Position numbers and translations under genes: made by a program. Below the pieces are notes generated by a model that saw nothing but the letters and a program-made list of their open reading frames with translations, made no database searches and was not told where the DNA came from. Positions 51,150 through 59,666 of a stretch of DNA of 64,000 nucleotides are shown here, one piece after another. The first letter of the stretch is position 1. Each line of letters opens with the position of its first letter. Source of the stretch: Deltaproteobacteria bacterium (GTDB lineage: Bacteria; Desulfobacterota; Binatia; Binatales; Binataceae); NCBI GenBank assembly GCA_003161515.1, contig PMOH01000316.1, positions 1 to 64,000 of the forward strand, in the 5' to 3' direction.

Positions 51150-51153
51150 TCTG

Positions 51154-51414
51154 TTAGTTACCCCCGATCAGGCGTTCAGGCTCATTTATACAATAGAGCG
51201 CTTCGGCGAGCATGGATTTCACTTGCTCGGGATCCGATTCATTTGGTACCCACAGATGGCTCACCTGCGTTTGCGCGTCCCATGCGAAAATTGCAAACAC
51301 GCTTCCGTGCCCCAAACCTTTAACCAATACTTCGCCCGCTCGCTCAAGCGTCGCGTAGGTTTCTTGAATCCCTCGCTCGGTTGCGGCATCGTCCGGGATC
51401 TTAGTATCTGCCAT
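51154..51414 (-). CDS. Hypothetical protein, 86 aa
   Basis: Starts MADTKIPDDAATERGIQETY. Alpha/beta with GSVFAIFAWDAQTQVSHLWV and an acidic C-terminus. Overlaps the nuclease gene end by 14 bases, so transcribed with it. Not recognised. Confidence 0.5.
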   Translation of the reverse strand: MADTKIPDDAATERGIQETYATLERAGEVLVKGLGHGSVFAIFAWDAQTQVSHLWVPNESDPEQVKSMLAEALYCINEPERLIGGN

Positions 51415-52072
51415 CGCCGTATAACTCCTTCCTCGCGTACGAGGACTTTACGACCGCGCGGGCCCACTCGTAGTCGCGCACATCGTCCATCCATTCCAAA
51501 CGCCCCGGCGAGCCGTCTTCCTTGAGATGCAGCGTCGCGCGCCGGTGCGCCTCCCCCCGCCACGGATAGACTTCGACTGGGAGATAAAGCACACCACGTC
51601 GATACAACGCAGTCTGCAACCGATGCCAACGCTCCTTCTCCCCGGTCTTGAGGTCCAGGACAACCAACCAGTCTTCGATAACGCACAAAAGATCGATCGT
51701 GCCGCAATAGCCGTCTTCGGGATTGAAGAAAATCTGTTCGATGAGCAGCGGCGTGATGCCATTCCGATCGACCGCGAGCTGGCACGACAGGACGAATCCC
51801 GCCCAAGCCGGTGCGCTGTGGAGGGAATCCCAGCGCAACCGGCCCTGTAGGAGCAAAGCGCACGCAGCGTGCACCCAATGCCCTCGGTAAGACAGCTCCT
51901 CGCCGCGGTTCTCGAAGCGCGGATCGCGCGCCGGGCGGTAGGCGAGGAAACTGTAATCGGACCAACCTTCATCGCTCAGAATCTGCGTCACTGACGGATA
52001 TACAACCCGATTGACCTTGTAAGTATGCGTCTCGGCGTCGAAATCGATCTTCATGTGGGCGGGTGTCCCCAT
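51401..52072 (-). CDS. PD-(D/E)XK exonuclease (Cas4/RecB-like)
   Basis: Motifs: YRGHWVHAACALL (His of motif I), FFNPEDGYCGTIDLLCVIED with the acidic residue of PD, LVVLDLKTGEK with DxK, and WHRLQTALYRRG (QxxxY). These are the hallmarks of Cas4/RecB-family nucleases. In phages this enzyme often pairs with a single-strand annealing protein in RecE/RecT-like recombination. The large gene next to it would be the partner. Start 52072, or ATG 52054. Confidence 0.8.
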   Translation of the reverse strand: MGTPAHMKIDFDAETHTYKVNRVVYPSVTQILSDEGWSDYSFLAYRPARDPRFENRGEELSYRGHWVHAACALLLQGRLRWDSLHSAPAWAGFVLSCQLAVDRNGITPLLIEQIFFNPEDGYCGTIDLLCVIEDWLVVLDLKTGEKERWHRLQTALYRRGVLYLPVEVYPWRGEAHRRATLHLKEDGSPGRLEWMDDVRDYEWARAVVKSSYARKELYGDGRY

Positions 52073-52152
52073 ACCTATTGCACGGCCTTGGCCTACCCAT
52101 CAGTACAGGCAGAGGTTGTTCAGACGCTCCATTAACACCCGCCACTCTTATT

Positions 52153-53565
52153 CTATTTTCCTGCTGCCAGCCGCGTCATCAGCGGCTCGAAAAACTTGAT
52201 TTTCACAGACGCGCTGATGTCGACGCCCGCGACATCTTTGATGATTTTCTTGATCGCACCGATCGCGAGACCGGCCTGCTGGCCCACGGTGAACAGTTGC
52301 TTCTGCTGCTCCTTGGAGATCAGCTTTTCGCCGTCGGCATCCGAGGCGGGCGCAGTCGCTTCCTGCTTAGGAGCTTCCTGTTTCGGAGGTTCCTGCTGCT
52401 TGGGCGGCTCGGCTTTTTTCAGTTCTGCTTTCGGCGCCTCGGCCTTTTCTTTCTCAGGTTCCGGCTTCGCTTCCGACACGCCCTTGTGGCTCTCGAAGAT
52501 CGCACCCGCACGCTCGATGAATTTCGGGAGCTGCCCGCGAGTTAGCTCGAAGGTCTCACCGACCTTGAACTCTTCGAGGATGCCCGCCACTTCAGCCTCG
52601 GTGAATCCACCGAGCGCCTTCTGTGCGAGCGCGTCCTGCTCGGGCGAGATCTTGGCGTTGGGGTTCGGGCGGTCTTCCGCCAACTTCTCGTCCTTCTTGA
52701 CCTTCTCGCCGGTCGCCTCGGGCATCGCGGGCCCGCGCGCCTCGACGCCGGCTTGCGCGGCTGCTTCCTCGTCGCTCAGAGAGCCAGCAGGCAGCAGGTC
52801 CGAGAAGATCGATTCCTTCGTACTGAAACCGTCCTTGATGGCGTTGTACGCGCCCGCGAGGCGACGCAGCTCGGGTTCCTTGCAGGCTTCGAGATTATGT
52901 CCGACGAACTTCACGAGCGATTCCTTGGGCACACCGATCACACCGAAGCGTTCGATCGCCTTCGCGATGCGCTCGCTCAAAGGTCCGGCGTTCCTCTGGA
53001 TCGTCTTTTTGCACTCGTTCACCGCTTCGTCGACGATATCGCCGGGTATCGCGCGCAGGATGCACGCGCGCAGCCGACGCGATCCCAAGTTGGCGACCAT
53101 CTCATAGACATCGCGCCCATCGCGCAGCGGCTTGCGGCCGTTCTTGGTATCACGGAAATGCGGCACGACGAACTTTACCGACCAGCGATTGTTCGTCTGG
53201 AGATCCCAGCAGAACGCTTCGACGTCGGACATATTCCCGTGCTGGGCGAGCTCCTGGATGCCGCTGGACATATTGCCCCAGTGGCGCGCGAGGACCTCGG
53301 CCAAGCGAATCGACGGGCCCTCGATCTCCTCGTCGCCGCGGGGGTATGCGTACAGCGCGTCTTCGGCGAGCCCGAGACGGCGGCACTCCTCGAGGATATT
53401 GTCGCGCGCGACGGCAATCTCGCGCGGGAATCGGCGGGCCATCAGAATCTGACCTTGGACTTCGGCGATTGCGCGCTGCTCATCGGCGCCGGCCATTGCC
53501 GAGCGCTCGCCGCCGCGGTCCGGGTGGATTAGAACTCGATCGTTGCTGTTATCGGACTCAGCCAT
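52153..53565 (-). CDS. Recombination-associated protein, possible annealing protein
   Basis: ATG 53565 follows GGGAGAGAGGAAG. Residues about 25-200 (RRFPREIAVARDNILEECRR; YPRGDEEIEGPSIRLAEVLA; VANLGSRRLRACILRAIPGD) match a widespread phage family usually found next to a RecB-like nuclease, and proposed to act in recombination. The central part is helical. Residues about 360-420 are Lys/Glu/Pro-rich repeats (EAPKQEATAPAS). Annealing activity is inference from the neighbour nuclease. Confidence 0.6.
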   Translation of the reverse strand: MAESDNSNDRVLIHPDRGGERSAMAGADEQRAIAEVQGQILMARRFPREIAVARDNILEECRRLGLAEDALYAYPRGDEEIEGPSIRLAEVLARHWGNMSSGIQELAQHGNMSDVEAFCWDLQTNNRWSVKFVVPHFRDTKNGRKPLRDGRDVYEMVANLGSRRLRACILRAIPGDIVDEAVNECKKTIQRNAGPLSERIAKAIERFGVIGVPKESLVKFVGHNLEACKEPELRRLAGAYNAIKDGFSTKESIFSDLLPAGSLSDEEAAAQAGVEARGPAMPEATGEKVKKDEKLAEDRPNPNAKISPEQDALAQKALGGFTEAEVAGILEEFKVGETFELTRGQLPKFIERAGAIFESHKGVSEAKPEPEKEKAEAPKAELKKAEPPKQQEPPKQEAPKQEATAPASDADGEKLISKEQQKQLFTVGQQAGLAIGAIKKIIKDVAGVDISASVKIKFFEPLMTRLAAGK

Positions 53566-53577
53566 CTTCCTCTCTCC

Positions 53578-55230
53578 CTAAGCGGCGTGCCGCTTCACGA
53601 TAATGCTGTCTTTCATGCCCTCGACGGCCTTGAAACCATTCTTGCCGTCTTTGTAGAGAAACCCTTTGCCGACCAACTCGTTCAGCGGCGGATAGATGTT
53701 CGGCGGTGCCGTCGAGATCCCTCGCGTCTTGAGCAGACTCAGGGTAGCTCCGCCAGTCTGGAAGCTGTCGAAGAATCCTTCATGGATGAGCAGAGCGCAA
53801 GCACCGAGCAGGGTATCCGAGCGCGCCTCGATGGTATGGCGCTGGACCTCGATATGGATTTCCGACTTCGAAGTGATCAGCTTGAGGATGCCGGGCGCTT
53901 CCTGTGTGAGCCGCGCCTTGACCATCTGATAGATGCGCTCGTCGGTCGGCAGGTTGACGTACTTGTCGGCCACGGTGTCGCCGACCTTGAGCGCTGGCGC
54001 GGGCGCGACGCGCTGCAGGTCGGCGACGATCTCGCGCATCGCGTCGATCTTTTCTTCGAGCCGCTTATTCTCTTCGCGCAGCAGCGCGTTGCTCGTATCG
54101 AGGGCCTTCGCCTCTGCTTCTGTCACGGTCGATTCCTCCTCGTCCAATTGCTCGTCGATGTGGGCCATCGCCGCCACGCTATCTCGTAGTTCATGCTCCT
54201 CGTTAAGAAAGAACGTCTTGGCCTTAACCGGCGGCTCCGGCAACGGCAGCCCGCCGACGGCTACTTCCTGCGCATGATCTTCATCCAGCCATGCCGGTTG
54301 CACGTAGACTTTGTGGACCTCGCGCCCGAAGCACGCGAAGAATTCGCCCTTGCCGAGTTGCATCACGTCTTCCGCCTTCGGCTTTCCGACGCCAGCGGGG
54401 ATATGCGACAGCGTGCGCTTGACCTCGTTCATCTCGCGTTGCACGCCGAGAATCCACACCTGGCACTGGCGCACGATGTCTTTCTGTATTCCAGCGAGGT
54501 CCTGGCTGTCCAAGTACAAATAGTTTTTCGATGCGCCGCCCTTGCGAATCAGGCTCTCCGCCGCGAGCATCACCGGGCTGCTGCGCTTCTGCGGCAGCAT
54601 TTCCCATGCTTCCGGGATGATCGAGATGACCTCGTTCTCGTTCTCGTAGATCCATTCGAGCACGGAGCGAATCACCAACGCTTGAACCTCCGTCGAGTAC
54701 GCCGCCAGGTCCATCACGTTGAGGCCGGTCTCCAGTTTGAGGGTTTTCGTATAAGGCAGTCGATCGATCTGGGGGATGACGATCTTCAGATACTCCGAGA
54801 GCTGGAGATACATATCGGCTTCGAAGCCGCGTGCCTGCTTCTTCCCGGTGAGGCGCCTTTCGACATTGTTCAGCACACCGGCGAGATTACGCGCGCCACG
54901 CGAAGCCTTGATGATTGAAGCGCGGATGATGCGGTTCTTCTCCCGCATGGTTGCTTCGATGATGGATTCAACGAAGCGCCAATCAGCGCGTTCTTTGAAG
55001 TACGGGGGTAGGCGATGCCCTTCGAGCAACGACCCTTCCGCGCGCTTTGTAACGAATGCGATCGCCCTTCGACCAGAGCGAGCAATCAAACCTTCGAGTG
55101 TGGTCGTCTTGCCTGAGAGTTGGGTGGCACCTGTAACGACGGTATGGCCGACGGGTATCGCGACAGCCGTCCCGGTGCCAATCTCAAACCCGAGATGTAT
55201 CCCCCAGATCGATCGACTGCTAGCGACCAA
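53578..55230 (-). CDS. HerA/VirB4-like ATPase
   Basis: TTG 55230 behind AAGGATTGAGCC. P-loop GATQLSGKT at residues 34-42. A Walker B-like acidic stretch lies near VISIIPEAWEMLPQ, followed by SLIRKGGASKNYLYLDSQDL, like the HerA 'DEAH-R' region. The C-terminal half has a coiled coil (ALDTSNALLREENKRLEEKI) and a winged-helix-like end. HerA ATPases translocate DNA and usually work with nucleases such as NurA. Here the PD-(D/E)XK enzyme is the nearby nuclease. Confidence 0.7.
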   Translation of the reverse strand: MVASSRSIWGIHLGFEIGTGTAVAIPVGHTVVTGATQLSGKTTTLEGLIARSGRRAIAFVTKRAEGSLLEGHRLPPYFKERADWRFVESIIEATMREKNRIIRASIIKASRGARNLAGVLNNVERRLTGKKQARGFEADMYLQLSEYLKIVIPQIDRLPYTKTLKLETGLNVMDLAAYSTEVQALVIRSVLEWIYENENEVISIIPEAWEMLPQKRSSPVMLAAESLIRKGGASKNYLYLDSQDLAGIQKDIVRQCQVWILGVQREMNEVKRTLSHIPAGVGKPKAEDVMQLGKGEFFACFGREVHKVYVQPAWLDEDHAQEVAVGGLPLPEPPVKAKTFFLNEEHELRDSVAAMAHIDEQLDEEESTVTEAEAKALDTSNALLREENKRLEEKIDAMREIVADLQRVAPAPALKVGDTVADKYVNLPTDERIYQMVKARLTQEAPGILKLITSKSEIHIEVQRHTIEARSDTLLGACALLIHEGFFDSFQTGGATLSLLKTRGISTAPPNIYPPLNELVGKGFLYKDGKNGFKAVEGMKDSIIVKRHAA

Positions 55231-55384
55231 GGCTCAATCCTTGTTCCAGGAGCATCTCGATCGTCATTTTGACCGTGCGGCGATTCTCCCTCGCCACCTC
55301 GCGGATTTTTTCCATGAGCGCGCTATCTATCTTGACGCTCTCAGGTGCCCTCTCTAGGGGTTCTTGGGGTTTTACTTTAGCCAT
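55220..55384 (-). CDS. Ribbon-helix-helix regulator, 54 aa
   Basis: ATG 55384 gives MAKVKPQEPLERAPESVKID then SALMEKIREVARENRRTVKM and TIEMLLEQGLSLGR, ending in TAG 55220-55222. The strand ESVKID, helix SALMEKIREVAREN, turn RRTVK and helix TIEMLLEQGL are the Arc/CopG fold. Such proteins are DNA-binding repressors. It lies immediately beside overlapping divergent promoters and overlaps the HerA gene start. It probably controls both directions. Confidence 0.8.
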   Translation of the reverse strand: MAKVKPQEPLERAPESVKIDSALMEKIREVARENRRTVKMTIEMLLEQGLSLGR

Positions 55385-55395
55385 TGCGAGTAGAA

Positions 55396-55424
55396 AATCT
55401 ATATCGGTGGTAGACAGAAGTCAA
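55396..55424 (-). promoter_or_regulatory. Leftward promoter for the recombination block
   Basis: Minus strand TTGACT (55419-55424), 17-base spacer, TAGATT (55396-55401), with the RHH ATG eleven bases past the -10. The mRNA would begin almost at the ATG with no Shine-Dalgarno. Confidence 0.6.
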
Positions 55425-55439
55425 GAGGTGAGTTATATA
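55411..55439 (+). promoter_or_regulatory. Rightward promoter for the integrase/replication block
   Basis: TAGACA (55411-55416), 17-base spacer, TATATA (55434-55439), with the ATG of the first gene only seven bases after the -10. It overlaps the leftward promoter: the leftward -35 lies within this spacer. Confidence 0.6.
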
Positions 55440-55445
55440 TCCACC

Positions 55446-55664
55446 ATGACGCGCGACGAAGGACTCATCCATCAGCTCGCAGAGAGCATCATGTTCCGGC
55501 TGGTCCGACACCCGGAGAAGCTGCCGAAGGTGCTCATGTTCGAGACCGACAAGGCCGCCAAGATGTTCATGGATGAGATCCGTAGGATGGTGAGCGAGGC
55601 GGGGTTGCCTAAGGGAACCGTCGACGTCGTGGGAAAACTCGTCAGGAGGAGACCCGGGCATTGA
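55446..55664 (+). CDS. Small helical hypothetical protein, 72 aa
   Basis: Starts MTRDEGLIHQLAESIMFRLV at ATG 55446, a few bases beyond a good promoter. The protein is helical and basic (LFETDKAAKMFMDEIRRMVS). First gene of the rightward block, so an early regulator is plausible. No HTH recognised. Confidence 0.55.
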   Translation: MTRDEGLIHQLAESIMFRLVRHPEKLPKVLMFETDKAAKMFMDEIRRMVSEAGLPKGTVDVVGKLVRRRPGH

Positions 55665-56392
55665 CGACACCCGAACTTGTAATGGCAGCAAGTGGCATTC
55701 TCTTCGGGGGCGGGGTGCTATTCGCGGAATTTCGACGACGTATAGTCGACGAGAAACAAGAATCTGCGGATAAGCTCGCGCACGTGAAGGAACTCAACGA
55801 CGCAAAGTTAGAAGCGGCGAAAAATCATGCGAATCTGTCGGGCAAACTGGATATGGCGGCTCTCCTACAGAGTGTGCAGTTCCAGCACCTTCAAGGTGTC
55901 ACCAAAACAGCCGCCGAATCGCCAGCAACCACCATCGAAGTAGCCAACAACACGATTCAATCCCTAAGCAACCAAGTCAAGGAATTGACGGAATACACTC
56001 GCCACGTCACACATGATCAATTCCGTCGCTTTGGAGAAGCCGTCCCTAACATTTTGGCCCTAGAACGTGGCGACGGCCATGCATACTGGCGGGACTACGC
56101 TGGCGTTCGGATACTCTATTGCCACTACATCGAGTCGATTAACTATGCCCAAGAGCTGATGGGTTTATTCGGGGCCTCAGCGATCACGGTCACTAGTTGG
56201 GAAGACAATAGCTACGAAGCACTTAATATTGCTGGCCTCAAATTGCTGATCGCCGATCCGGGCAACCCAACAGACAACAATGTCAAGACAATGGCGCTTC
56301 TTCGAGCAGCGGATATTCAATTTGAAGTCGAAAAGCGGGAGACGGACGCCCCCCTTATCTCAACGTTACGCGTCGGTCGGTGCGCGGGATGA
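55661..56392 (+). CDS. Membrane-anchored coiled-coil protein
   Basis: TTG start overlaps the previous stop (TTGA). N-terminal hydrophobic segment (LVMAASGILFGGGVLFAEF), then a coiled coil (residues about 30-110), then a globular domain rich in Asn/Thr. Length 243. Its stop overlaps the integrase ATG (ATGA), implying co-expression. Function unknown, perhaps superinfection or membrane sensing. Confidence 0.5.
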   Translation: MTTPELVMAASGILFGGGVLFAEFRRRIVDEKQESADKLAHVKELNDAKLEAAKNHANLSGKLDMAALLQSVQFQHLQGVTKTAAESPATTIEVANNTIQSLSNQVKELTEYTRHVTHDQFRRFGEAVPNILALERGDGHAYWRDYAGVRILYCHYIESINYAQELMGLFGASAITVTSWEDNSYEALNIAGLKLLIADPGNPTDNNVKTMALLRAADIQFEVEKRETDAPLISTLRVGRCAG

Positions 56393-57237
56393 ACTATCAG
56401 CACCTTCGCGCACTCGTAGTCAACGACTACGCGATCAACAATCAGCGCTCGGATGTATTGAATGCCCGCCTGAAGCACCTCGACGACGCCTTCGCCTTGT
56501 CAACAGGCTCTATCTCGGCTGTGGATATCCAGTCATATACCGCCGGTAGATTAGCTCAAGGTACAGCCCCCGGAACCGTCAACCAAGAGTTAGCTGCGCT
56601 GCGCCGGATGTTCAGTCTTGCGGTCAAACTCCGTCTGATCACTCTCGATCAAAAGCCTTGGATTCAACTTCTTCGCTTGCGCAACGCGCGCAAAGGCTTC
56701 TTCGAGAAAGACCAGTACGAGAGTGTCAAACGTGCTCTGCCAGAGCCGTATCGCCCGATCGTCACCACGATGTTCATCACGGGTTGGAGATGCCAAGAAG
56801 TTTTGTCCCGGCAGAAAAAGCATCTCGACCTAGCTAATGGATGGTTGCGGCTCGACCCAGGTGAGACCAAAAATGGCGAGGGCCGCGAGTTTCCGCTGAC
56901 CCGCGATCTCCGCGCGTGTCTTACTCCGCAGCTCGCGGAAGTCAAGGCTTTTGAGCATCGCACGGGCAGGATCGTGCCGTGGCTTTTCCACAGGGACGGC
57001 GAGCGGATCTGTGGATTCAGGCGCGCTTGGGAGAACGCTTGCAAGCAGGCCGGCGTGCCGGGGCGGATGCTTCACGACTTCCGGAGAACAGCCGTTCGTA
57101 ACATGGAGCGGAAAGGTGTCCCGCGCTCGGCCGCGATGAAGATGGTTGGAATGCTGACTGAGTCGATCTATCGTCGCTACGCGATCGTTGATGAGACTGT
57201 GCTGAAGGAGGCCGGCGCTAAGCTGGATGCATTATGA
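56389..57237 (+). CDS. Tyrosine integrase lacking the arm-binding domain
   Basis: 282 residues from ATG 56389. Core-binding domain residues 1-105 (MNYQHLRALVVNDYAINNQR ...). Catalytic residues: R134 in TGWRCQEVL, K161 in GETKNGEGRE, H229-x-x-R232 in LHDFRRTAVRNMERKGV, and Tyr264 in SIYRRYAIV. The usual second His/Trp seems replaced (GMLTESIYRRY). The arm-type N-terminal domain is absent, while such a domain occurs alone at 4267-5394. Mediates integration, so the phage is probably temperate. Confidence 0.85.
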   Translation: MNYQHLRALVVNDYAINNQRSDVLNARLKHLDDAFALSTGSISAVDIQSYTAGRLAQGTAPGTVNQELAALRRMFSLAVKLRLITLDQKPWIQLLRLRNARKGFFEKDQYESVKRALPEPYRPIVTTMFITGWRCQEVLSRQKKHLDLANGWLRLDPGETKNGEGREFPLTRDLRACLTPQLAEVKAFEHRTGRIVPWLFHRDGERICGFRRAWENACKQAGVPGRMLHDFRRTAVRNMERKGVPRSAAMKMVGMLTESIYRRYAIVDETVLKEAGAKLDAL

Positions 57238-57629
57238 TGGCCGAGGCTGACCACAGACTGCTGGCGACGCTGGCCTACCCTGAGTACAAGCCGGGGCAGA
57301 TGTGCGAAGATGTTATGGCTGCCCATCGGCACGAGCCTGTCATCTGCATGAAGCACAATAAGTCTTATCCCCACGAAATCCCGCCGCCTCCCGTAGACAC
57401 CTATGAGGCGATGGGGCGGATCATCGCGGCGCTGTTCAAGCGGGGCCTCTACCTAAGCCCTAGTCGTCGTCATTTCCCGGTCTGGACCGGTGTCTGTCTC
57501 ATGCAAATGGATAATGACTACCCAGAAGAGCCTGTATTGATCGTGCAGAAATCAATCACCAATTCCACTGACTTCATCGCCGCCGTCTGCGAGGCCGCGT
57601 TGCAGGTACGGCGCAAGGAGCAGGTATGA
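57234..57629 (+). CDS. Hypothetical protein, 131 aa
   Basis: ATG overlaps the integrase stop. Starts MMAEADHRLLATLAYPEYKP and has a Cys/His-containing N-terminal half (MCEDVMAAHRHEPVICMKHN), then EPVLIVQKSITNSTDFIAAV. No recognised domain. Tightly coupled to the following gene. Confidence 0.5.
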   Translation: MMAEADHRLLATLAYPEYKPGQMCEDVMAAHRHEPVICMKHNKSYPHEIPPPPVDTYEAMGRIIAALFKRGLYLSPSRRHFPVWTGVCLMQMDNDYPEEPVLIVQKSITNSTDFIAAVCEAALQVRRKEQV

Positions 57630-57847
57630 ATAGTCATCACCCAAAAGGTTTACGATATACGATGACGATCCTACGGAGCGACGGCACCTACTGGGTCAAG
57701 GAGCATGTCAAACACGTTATCATCAAGCCGGGGTTCGTCGTGGTCTACGAGGGCGAGCATGGCGTGGATCGTGTGCAATCGTGGATACCGAACGAGAGGA
57801 TCGATCACTTTACTCTCGAAGAGGAACGCAAGGAACAAAGTAAATGA
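57626..57847 (+). CDS. Small hypothetical protein, 73 aa
   Basis: Starts MNSHHPKGLRYTMTILRSDG. Beta-rich (KHVIIKPGFVVVYEGEHGVD) with an acidic helical tail, ATGA overlaps on both sides. Function unknown. Confidence 0.5.
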   Translation: MNSHHPKGLRYTMTILRSDGTYWVKEHVKHVIIKPGFVVVYEGEHGVDRVQSWIPNERIDHFTLEEERKEQSK

Positions 57848-58347
57848 GCGATTACACGAAAGACTTGATTGTAGAAGCTCGTGCTACCTGTGTCCGTGAG
57901 CATTCTAAGGAACCTCACCCCTGTCTGGAGCGGGCGTTGGCACTAGCCCTCGAAGCTGAGTCCGCGAAGGTGAAACGAGTGGAAGCGCTGCAAAAGCAAA
58001 TGCACGATTGGAATGCCACCTCTGTAGGCGTCGTTTGGGTACGCGGTTTAGTAGATGTTTGCCTCGCCCCACCGAACAGCGGCGAGCAGGCAATGAGGTG
58101 TGAAGTCCTACGCGGTTGTGTCGGAGATACAGGTCATTTCGGCGAGCACACGTTCGGGCCATCCACCCCTCCCGCACCCACTGAGGCCGCGACGCGGGAG
58201 CACCTAATCAAGAAAATCAATGCTATTGTCGATCCGTTCTTGTATCTACGGAATATCGACAATACGCGACCTATGGGCACCGGCTCTTGGGAACAGGTGG
58301 TCGTAGACTTAGCCGACGCCATCATCGCAGTAGCGAGGGCCAAATGA
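57844..58347 (+). CDS. Hypothetical protein, 167 aa
   Basis: Starts MSDYTKDLIVEARATCVREH. Contains EALQKQMHDWNATSVGVVWV and a cysteine-containing middle (CEVLRGCVGDTGHFGEHTFG). No recognised family. Part of a chain of ATGA-coupled genes after the integrase. Confidence 0.5.
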   Translation: MSDYTKDLIVEARATCVREHSKEPHPCLERALALALEAESAKVKRVEALQKQMHDWNATSVGVVWVRGLVDVCLAPPNSGEQAMRCEVLRGCVGDTGHFGEHTFGPSTPPAPTEAATREHLIKKINAIVDPFLYLRNIDNTRPMGTGSWEQVVVDLADAIIAVARAK

Positions 58348-58619
58348 GCCAGCTCCGCCGCGAAAGTCGAGAGGACGGTTTCAAGCCTTTCGAGCCTAAG
58401 CCCCTTCCCTCGTCGGCAGTTTTAGCCGCCGTCCGCATAGCTGGTGGCCCCGACAAAGTCGCTGAACTCCTAGGAGTACATCGAAGTCAGGTTTACCGAT
58501 GGATAAGGGCGCGGACTATGGCGCGGGCGCGTTATCAGTACGTTGAGACGCTGGCGGATTTGTCCGGCGTCGATATGCGCCTACTAGGCGTGAAAGGCTT
58601 GACATCCGCGCGCGACTGA
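58344..58619 (+). CDS. Cro-like helix-turn-helix regulator
   Basis: From ATG 58344 (MSQLRRESREDGFKPFEPKP). Contains AVRIAGGPDKVAELLGVHRS and QVYRWIRARTMARARYQYVE, a helix-turn-helix of the Cro/YdaS type (GGPDKVAELLGVHRSQVYRW). Likely early regulator before the replication genes. Confidence 0.7.
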   Translation: MSQLRRESREDGFKPFEPKPLPSSAVLAAVRIAGGPDKVAELLGVHRSQVYRWIRARTMARARYQYVETLADLSGVDMRLLGVKGLTSARD

Positions 58620-58823
58620 GTATCATCGCGGGCAGACTGGCTGATCCCCGGTCATAGGTTCGCGGCGCGCGGCCCGGCTCTGGTTTGTCTCAACCCCAAA
58701 TCACCCGGCCGCGATGCCATAGGGTTGAAATGCGGAACGATTCAGACATAGACCCATCACGCGTCGAAAAATCATGGGGTAGTTGCGCCCGCGTGATCCG
58801 ATCGTGGCGGAGAGGAGGCGGTG
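58620..58823. other. Gap before replication genes
   Basis: About 200 bases with no convincing gene. It contains GC-rich and AT-rich patches (AACCCCAAATCACC, AAAAATCATGGGG) and ends in GGAGAGGAGGCGGTG, the ribosome-binding site of the initiator gene. A replication origin here is possible but no iterons are clear. Confidence 0.45.
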
Positions 58824-59666
58824 ATGAGCGGATTGGTGATGGGGCTCGCCCTGCGGGTATCACAAGCCGAAGGTTATGATCGTCTCGTGCTCGTAGCGAT
58901 CGGTGATTGCTGCGAAGACGACGGAACCGGCGCATGGCCGAGTATTCCCACCCTCGCAAAGCGCGCGCGTATCAGCGAGCGCACCGTCCAACGAAGTATT
59001 CAGGAATTGCAGGCCCTCGATGAGCTTGATGTAGAGAAGGGGGCCGGGCCTAAAGGAACCAACCTCTATTCGATCAACGTCGGGCTGCTTCTGGATCGGC
59101 TTCAAGCCGAGCGGAGAGGTGACTCTGTTGTCACCGGTGCCACAGCGTCACCCCCGTCAACGGCGACACCGGGGGGTGACACAGCTATGGCACCCGATCC
59201 GTCCACAGATCCGTCAATAGAGAAAGAACATCACAGATCTAGGTTTCCTTCTTCTCCTAAGAGACAGAAGAAAGTAACTAACCCTTTGGACCCCGGCACC
59301 GATACATTCGAATTTCTATTTTGGCCGATTTACCCTCGGCCAGAGAAAAAACAAACCGCCTTGCATGAGTGGGCGTTGATGACCGACGACGAGCGCCAGC
59401 TAGCGATCGACGACGTGCCGCAGCGCATCGCTAAAAATTGGCACGGGACGGAAACCGGCATGATCCCTCACCCGAGTTCATACCTGCATCAGAAGCGATG
59501 GACCGAGCCGCTACTCGACCTCAAGGGCAACGGCCATCACCAACGCGAAAATGCGTCCACGCGCTTCAAACAATGGGTCGACAAGGAAAGAGCCAATGGA
59601 AGCCAACCAAGCCTTAGCATTAACGGCAATGTTGACAGCAGCCTATCCCTCATGGGCAAGCGGTGA
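58824..59666 (+). CDS. Replication initiator-like protein (O-type)
   Basis: ATG 58824 (MSGLVMGLALRVSQAEGYDR). Residues about 10-90 form a winged helix typical of phage replication proteins: LVLVAIGDCCEDDGTGAWPS, IPTLAKRARISERTVQRSIQ, ELQALDELDVEKG. The C-terminal half contains PRPEKKQTALHEWALMTDDE ... HPSSYLHQKRW, a DnaB-recruiting-style tail as seen in many phage replication proteins. Probably binds the origin and loads the host helicase with its neighbours. Confidence 0.75.
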   Translation: MSGLVMGLALRVSQAEGYDRLVLVAIGDCCEDDGTGAWPSIPTLAKRARISERTVQRSIQELQALDELDVEKGAGPKGTNLYSINVGLLLDRLQAERRGDSVVTGATASPPSTATPGGDTAMAPDPSTDPSIEKEHHRSRFPSSPKRQKKVTNPLDPGTDTFEFLFWPIYPRPEKKQTALHEWALMTDDERQLAIDDVPQRIAKNWHGTETGMIPHPSSYLHQKRWTEPLLDLKGNGHHQRENASTRFKQWVDKERANGSQPSLSINGNVDSSLSLMGKR

